Part shown: positions 57,879 through 64,000 of the stretch, piece by piece
How the letters are laid out: each line of letters opens with the position of its first letter
Numbering within the stretch: the first letter of the stretch is position 1
NCBI GenBank assembly: GCA_030142905.1
Contig: JASJOG010000083.1
Location: 329,501-393,500, forward strand
Direction: 5' to 3'
Source of the DNA: Heliopora coerulea
Lineage: Eukaryota > Cnidaria > Anthozoa > Scleralcyonacea > Helioporidae
Length of the DNA: 64,000 nucleotides
Position numbers and translations under genes: made by a program
The notes under the pieces: model-generated
The model's input: only the letters and a program-made list of their open reading frames with translations
Database searches by the model: none
What the model was told of the DNA's origin: nothing

Positions 57879-58791
57879 CTAACAGATGGAAAGCAAGGCT
57901 GGAATTAATACCTAACAGAAGTGAGACACTGTTTCTATAAAATTGGTTGCCAAGTATGGGATTTGAACAGCGGCGTTGCTTGGACTTGTGGCGTCTGGCA
58001 GCAAGGTCTAAGCTGGCGCCATTCCGGCCTCCACTCCCCCTGACGTCTTAGGTTTGAATGTTCTCCCTGGGAAAATTTTGGGATTATAAGATGTAAAATA
58101 ACGTATTAAACCTATCAAAGGGCTAGGGCACACTTTAGTATTTTACTGTGGCCAACGCCAGATGAGTTTACTCGTTAAAGGGATGAGCCCTGCCCCTTAA
58201 CGAGTTGATCCATAAAGTACGAAACGTTTAACGTTAGAACTCTGCCCAAAACAGCGAGAGAACGACTGAACAAGGTACCAAAATTTCGAAGGAAGACACT
58301 TCGTAACAGTAAAATGTGAGGTGAAATGTTTTTCGCTTTCACCTCGCATGTCACTAAGAATCAGGCGCAGTTCAAACGTCGAAATTTTCATGTTCCGAAT
58401 CAAATGCAAAATCAGTTTAAACAAAGGATTTTCCTCATTAACATTAGATTCGGTACATGAAAAGTTCGGCGTTTAAACTGCGCCAAAGAATTAAACATTT
58501 ATCGGTTTTACGGTTTATCGGTCATTATCGATTGAGTTAAAAGGCTTTTTATTCAAGGACCCTATAATTCTTAATCAGTCCTGACATGAGGCGGTAATTC
58601 TATCGCTTCGAATACTCCCTAGCAAACTGCTCTCCTAACCTTGAGTGTATTGCCTAATGCCCATTCGTGTATAGCCTTGAATGAACCGACGTATACAAAA
58701 TTTCGCTTTGCAGGGTGTCTTTAATTACTACCGAACTCTTGACCCAATTTTGAAACAAATTTCACAGGATCTTCTTATTCTTGTCTTCCAG

Positions 58792-58903
58792 ACATCTCGA
58801 TCGGATAAAGCAAGCGTTCGAGACTTTAGTTCAGGACAGCAAGTGCAGATTAAAATACACTGAGAGCGGAATGCATGAGCTGTGTTTTTCTAACAATTAT
58901 ACG
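58792..58903 (+). CDS. Orphan exon-like segment of an unknown gene
   Basis: A pyrimidine-rich acceptor (TTCTTGTCTTCCAG) and a consensus donor (ACG|GTAAGT) enclose 112 nt that stay open in one frame: HLDRIKQAFETLVQDSKCRL, then KYTESGMHELCFSNNYT. The segment begins with one base of a split codon and ends at phase 0. The residue mix looks like real protein. I could not find partner exons on either side, and the strand is opposite to PRDM. It could be an exon of a nested or overlapping gene, a pseudoexon, or chance. The GMHELCFSNN piece is faintly reminiscent of p24/TMED GOLD domains, but this is not an assignment. Confidence 0.35.
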
Positions 58904-58950
58904 GTAAGTCGACCTCCTAAGTTCTTCAACTGGTAATCCTAAAAGACGTC

Positions 58951-59003
58951 GTCTGAGTCCCAGACGGAAAATCGAACCCCTAACCTTTTAATGACGGGTT
59001 ATA
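58951..59003 (-). repeat. tRNA-derived fragment (3' half)
   Basis: Minus strand: CCCGTCATTAAAAGGTTAGG, then GGTTCGATTTTCCGTCTGGG. This matches the anticodon/T-arm half of the element at 44801-44874, with the B box largely kept. The D-arm half is not recognisable. Confidence 0.55.
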
Positions 59004-59494
59004 TAAAGGTGGAATTTTCATTAAAGGACTAACTTATAAACAAGAGACTATTCATTAAAGCTGCATGGTTTTAACACCGTCCTGGACGTTCTTCGTTCTG
59101 CTTTTCATTCCTTTTGGTTCGTTTACGTGAACTAGACTTAATAATCAGTTTGAGATACGCATTCAGGTGATATCAAAAAGCGTCATCCCCCGTCGCGGTT
59201 CGAAAAAACCCCAGTGTTTTCTACCTGGTCCACGGATTCAATTTCAACACTTCCACTTCATTAACAACTGTCTGTCAGCATGAAACACTAAAATATCGCT
59301 GCAGTGTCTGAATTCTGTAATTTCAAAGCTGATCTCGCCGTCAAGCGCCTTGGACACACGCCTTGATAAGTTTGTCAACCCAACGTATAATGAACACAGT
59401 TTTTTTCCCTTATTCATTGTGTGGTATGTTCAGAGTTTTGTTTTTTTTCCTACATGTGAGGCATTCATCAATCTGACAAACAACTTTAGTCTTG

Positions 59495-59531
59495 TTTTTT
59501 TTTCTTTTTGTTTTTTTTTTTTTTTTTTTGT
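59495..59531. repeat. T-rich homopolymer tract
   Basis: A run of T with two or three interruptions. On the minus strand it would be a poly-A, but no retroelement body was recognised next to it. Confidence 0.7.
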
Positions 59532-60429
59532 TTTAAATCTAAGTGCCTTTTGTAAATCAGATAATGATGGATTATCACAAAAGAAAATCCAGTTTTAAGT
59601 TCCCAGACGGGTCACTTGATGTGTTTCGTCGTGTTTGAAAGATCAGTGAGACCGCTGTCAAAACTGTTACTGATGCAGAATTGCAGATGTTTGTCTGAGA
59701 AGCCCAATTGATTGCATGAATTCTGGAATGTTTTATCACAGGATAAGGCCATTCAAAACCAAAATTAAAGATTTAATGCATTTTGATCCTGTGGACGTTA
59801 GGGTCTAATTCGATTTGGTAAGATGCTTCCTCCCAAGGAATGCACTCGAAAACTGTCACGCAACTGGCAACTGTCGCTCTTTAAGTTGATTTGTGTTGTT
59901 TTAGGACTCTTAAAACAAGGTATGACTTTCCTTGTCATATAATTATTATGTGGCTTAACAATCTGTGTGGTCTAGTAATTTCTAAAGCGAGCAGTAGGCC
60001 AACAATGATTCATATCAGTCGCTGATGCACATTCAAATGATCCATCGTCTAACACATGTGTTTAAATGATCTCGTTCTTATCATGAAACCAGGTGGGACG
60101 ATGAAATAGGTTATGCACTCTGATCTGAAGCCCATATCAAAAACATCAAAGAAAGACATTGAAAATCGTTGTGAAGAGGAGGCTCAAAAGGAAAATGATG
60201 GGATGTTCCTTTGAGTCGCCTTGACGTGAACTTTAGAGAAAATTCACTTTTCAAAGTAAGATCTATGAAGACTAAACGTGACAAAGCCCGGCCGCTGTTC
60301 ATTATCAGTAATGTACACCAAATATTATTATTTCTGAATTTGTGAGTGTACACCGGTAAAAGATTATTGTTTTGTTGTCATTGAACATAAGAAAACAAGA
60401 TTGTTCCGAGTCTAGTACAGTAATCGACC

Positions 60430-62770
60430 AAATTAACCACAAGTTCGTTGAACACATGTTTTTGTACTGTCGTCCATGCATCAACCCACTTAGTGGGCAA
60501 CAAAGTTATCTAAATCAAAGTCGTTGGTATTCAAGTCCTACATTATTATTACAACACAAACTGAAGCAAAAGGCAATCCAATTAACAACATTTGGTACAC
60601 CTTTCCAAAATTGTATCAAGAGAACTATGATATCACTGTAACACATAACCTTGGTGCTTTAGTCCAACACTCTACCTATATAGCTACTAGCTCATCTCTT
60701 TCTTACTCCAGTTTCGTATTCTACCAACTGATCCACAAGGCTATTCAACACAATCTTTGAAATCCTGATCCAACAATCTAACTACTAAACTGTATGCCCA
60801 TGCAAGTCGCAAACTATTCTACTTCATTAATTCAAGGCCATTCAACGTATAACCTTACATACTCGACCGGTCAACTAAATGAGCTACTAGATCAACCAAC
60901 ACACACTCTTTCTTATTTTAATTTAGTATTCTACCAACGGAGCCACAAGGCCATGCAACATTTAATCTATAAAATTTTGATCCAGTGCTCGAACAACTTA
61001 GTTGCACGTCCATTCAGCTTACGAACTATTGTATTCAAGGCATAAACTCTTCCAACCATCCATGCTTGAAGGCCATTCAACCTATAATCTCACGTATTGT
61101 TGTCCAACATTCAACAAACTGAGCCACCAGACCATCCAAAACACGATCTTTAGTACACTTGTGCAGCACTCACAATCTTTCGACAGAACTGCTACACCAT
61201 CCAACACACAACCTTTTATGATCTAAGTTGTCCAACACTATGACAAATGAGTTAAAACTCCACTCAGTCCAAAATCTTTGGCTCTCTAGTTCAACAGTCC
61301 ATCAAGCAAACAACTCAATTATCCACGCCCTCATGATCTTTGATACTGAAGTCGAACTCTCGACCAACTGAGCTGCAGAATTATCCACCTGACCCATAAT
61401 CTTTGATAATGCAGTAGAACACTCCACGAATTGAGCTAGGGAATAATTTTGTCATAATATTTTATATTCTATTCGAGTACTACAATGACCAACAAGGCTA
61501 TTCGACCCGGAATCTTTGGTCTCCTGCTTCAAAATTCCATGAAGTGAGCTAGAAATCACCCAATAATAACTTTGAAAATTTAGTCGAACATCCCACAAAC
61601 TGAGCGATATCCAAGGCAATTGAATCCACATAATTTTTACTCTAGCTCGCCACTTTCCAACTGAGGTGCACGTCCATTCAGTACTCCAGTACCAATATTC
61701 TTCTAACTGGGTATAAGTTGAAGGCAATTCAATCTAGAATCTTCAATGCTCCAAAATGAGTTATAATTCCGCTTAACCAACAAACTTTGGTGCTTCTGCC
61801 CAAAGCTCTGCCAACTGAGCTACAAGGTCACCCAACCAACAGGGTCATTGGTACTCTAGTTCAACACTCCATCAGCTGAGCAGCAAGGCCGTACAATCTA
61901 CAGTTTTTGGCATTCTGGTCTAACAATGTACCAACTGACCACCAAACTTTAACTCAAAAGCCCTGGTAGTCCAGACCAACGCGAGTATGACACAGAAAGA
62001 TCTGAGACCATCTAATTCAGGACCTTTTTTACTCTCTTCCAAGACTGTATGAACAGATTTAAGCCCACAGCCTTTCATAATCTGGTCCATCATCTTACCA
62101 ACTGTCCTAGAAGGTCATCCACCTTAGAAATTTGTGACTGTATCCCAACATTTTACCGAGTTACTAGGTTATTGAACTCACAACGTTTGGTTCTCTAGTT
62201 AAACCCCCGAACATCTGAGCAACCAGATCATCCAACACACAACCGGCTGTAATACTGTGGTCTAACACTGTGCCAACTGAGTTTCCAGATCACCCATCAC
62301 ACTACCTTTAATACTTTAGTCTAACACTCTACCAACTGAGTTACCTTCCCATCAAATACACAGTTTCTAATATTCAAGTCCAACGCCATACCATTTGAGT
62401 TACAGGACTATCCAACTATAATTTATGAATCTCTGGTTGAACAATCCACTGTTTTAGCTATTGGCCATCCAACTGACAAACTTTGGTACTCAAGCCCACC
62501 ACCCTACCAAATAAACTACAAGATTTTCAAAAAAAAAAGCTTTAGCACTTTAGTCGAATACTCTTTATTTTGAACTACAGAATCAGCCTATTCACACAAG
62601 TTCAACATTCAACCAAACTGAGCGACAAGACCACCGACACTGTTTTTGAAACTATATTTCAACACTCTTGCTTTGTTGCAACCCATCCGATCCACAACGT
62701 TTGGTATACTCTAGTTCGCCACTCAATCGTCCGAGCCATGATTTCACTCCACCTTTTGGTTCTAGTCTAA
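60430..62770 (-). repeat. Degenerate tandem array of about 60-bp units resembling the 5' half of a tRNA
   Basis: On the plus strand the word CCAACTGAGC(T) and variants recur about every 57-65 bp: 61811, 61871, 61931, 62211, 62273, 62332, 62391. It follows TTTGGTACTCTAGTCCAACAC-like words. Read on the minus strand, a consensus unit is TAGCTCAGTTGGTAGAGTG followed by TTGGACTAGAGTACCAAAG, then a variable GT-rich spacer ending GGATGACCTTG. The first part is a D-arm/A-box sequence and the second can pair TTGG with CCAA like an anticodon arm. There is no T arm or B box. About 35-40 units, strongly diverged. Confidence 0.75.
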
Positions 62771-64000
62771 TTACCTACAACAAAACAGTCCAATAATCAT
62801 ATTCTCATAAGCACTTCAAATCAGCTTTTCGTCAACTGCATGAACCAAAAGTTTATTAAGTTCTTAATTGTTGTCTTGATTACTCACTGGTTTTCATGTT
62901 CTCGGGATAATGATCAAGTAGGCCTCGAATCGTCTATATCTATATGTTGTCGCAAATGGCAACTGCAATGCTGTTGAATTTGAAGAATCTTGGAGATTTT
63001 TGGTTACTTTTGCTTTGGATATTCACGAAAGCGGGGCTTCAGTTTGAACAAAGAATGACATTTTTCAAGATCATTGTATTGAATAGCAACTGCCTCGTCA
63101 ATCTAGAAAAGCAATGAATTTTATATCACAGTTTTAATTGCCTGAATACCAACCTCCGAAAAAAAGGCGTCGAGTCAGTTAATAAACCTGTCATTCATTT
63201 CTGGTAAACCTCCAATTTCCCTAAGAATTCACAGAATAGTTAGGATAACGTCCCAGAGGACAATTACGAGATATGGGACATTAACTTGGCCGCCTTGTTG
63301 TTTCTACAACATCAAATAACTGGATATAGCCGCAAAACATCAAGTGTAACTGTGATTTTCAGGATATCGAGCCAATGTACGTTGAATCCTCAGACCAGTC
63401 AAAGCTCGTTTTGCGAAACTTAATGGTTTGAAAAGACATGTGGCGGTAACATTTCCCAGAAAGAAAAAAAAACGTCGGAGACATCTACACCGGCTTCTAG
63501 AAGTTTGGAATGGCAACTGAAAAATTCTAAATTTAGTTCTCTGCGACTCAATCAACTTTGATTGCTGATAAACAAAACTAAAGAGTCAAGATGGAAGGAA
63601 TTTAATCGACTCCATCTTAGTCTAACTTCAAGTATGTCCAAGGTGTCAACTTAGTTGCGTTTCCAACCACCTCGAATATCTGGTAGAGTCAAGTATTTAG
63701 GCGATTGTCTTTGTTTCAGATATAACCAAAATGAAAAGTCAGCAACATTGAACTTCCGATGGAAAATTATTATAAAACTGGGCGACATACTGACTATAAT
63801 CATTTCCTTATAGGATATAATATTGTGCGGAATTTTGTGAAGAAGGGCCCGCCTAATTCTCAAAATTGGGTTGTTTATGTACCGAACGAGCGCCGGCATC
63901 GTGTACTCGTACTGGTAATCATCTTGGCATTGATAAATCCTTTTCCAGAGCCTAATCCATTTGAAAACATTATCTATTTGGTTTACATCAGACACCGTCT
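62771..64000. other. Unassigned end of the window
   Basis: AT-rich sequence without recognised genes. A minus-strand frame at 63651-63995 (SDVNQIDNVFKWIRLWKRIY and on) has an exon-like residue mix near the window edge but no verified splice sites or family. Confidence 0.4.

Larger units (their letters stand above)
57879..60429. other. 5' flank or intron upstream of the PRDM exons
   Basis: Apart from an exon-like segment at 58792-58903 (+), a tRNA-derived fragment at 58951-59003 and a T-rich run at 59495-59531, I see nothing interpretable. Missing 5' PRDM exons could lie here but none could be joined in phase. Confidence 0.5.

Noticed and set aside
60430..62770. A CRISPR array or a cluster of functional tRNAs
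   Set aside because: Units are strongly diverged, vary in spacing and lack T arms, and the context is a eukaryotic genome.

Overview
This window is nuclear DNA from an animal. It is AT-rich, its genes are split into many short exons with GT-AG introns of roughly 0.2-1.3 kb, and it carries simple repeats, foldback elements and tRNA-derived repeats. The gene content (a full laminin alpha chain, GBA2, a PR-domain zinc-finger protein) is metazoan. The compact introns, the divergence from vertebrate proteins and the repeat style fit an early-branching animal, most likely an anthozoan cnidarian such as a coral or anemone. That placement is inference; nothing in the window proves the species.

Layout. 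(1) 1-2614, + strand: the 3' end of a gene for a proline/serine-rich protein ending in a WH2 (actin-binding) motif. (2) 16505 down to 4142, - strand: a complete 20-exon non-lysosomal glucosylceramidase (GBA2, GH116), 1000 codons by my reconstruction. (3) 18686-51228, + strand: a complete laminin alpha chain in 51 exons (about 2,650 residues): signal peptide, LN, LEa, one L4, LEb, coiled coil, LG1-3, a proline-rich linker and LG4-5. (4) 57878 down to 52974, - strand: the 3' three exons of a PRDM gene with a zinc knuckle, a PR domain and four zinc fingers. (5) 57.9-64 kb: flanking or 5' intronic DNA with one orphan + strand exon-like segment, a tRNA-derived fragment and a 2.3-kb degenerate tandem array whose unit resembles the 5' half of a tRNA.

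Gene order alternates: the WH2 gene and GBA2 converge, GBA2 and laminin are head to head with about 2.2 kb between start codons, and laminin and PRDM converge. The proteins act in different processes (actin, sphingolipid turnover, basement membrane, transcription), and I see no functional cluster.

The points most worth a second look are the tRNA-half tandem array, a one-base frame discontinuity at the laminin LG4/LG5 junction, a 52-bp tandem duplication that copies a laminin splice acceptor, two GC-AG introns in GBA2, and four foldback or MITE-like elements. One of these foldbacks occurs twice. Exon boundaries were derived by hand from splice consensus, reading phase and family similarity; no alignment or search was run.
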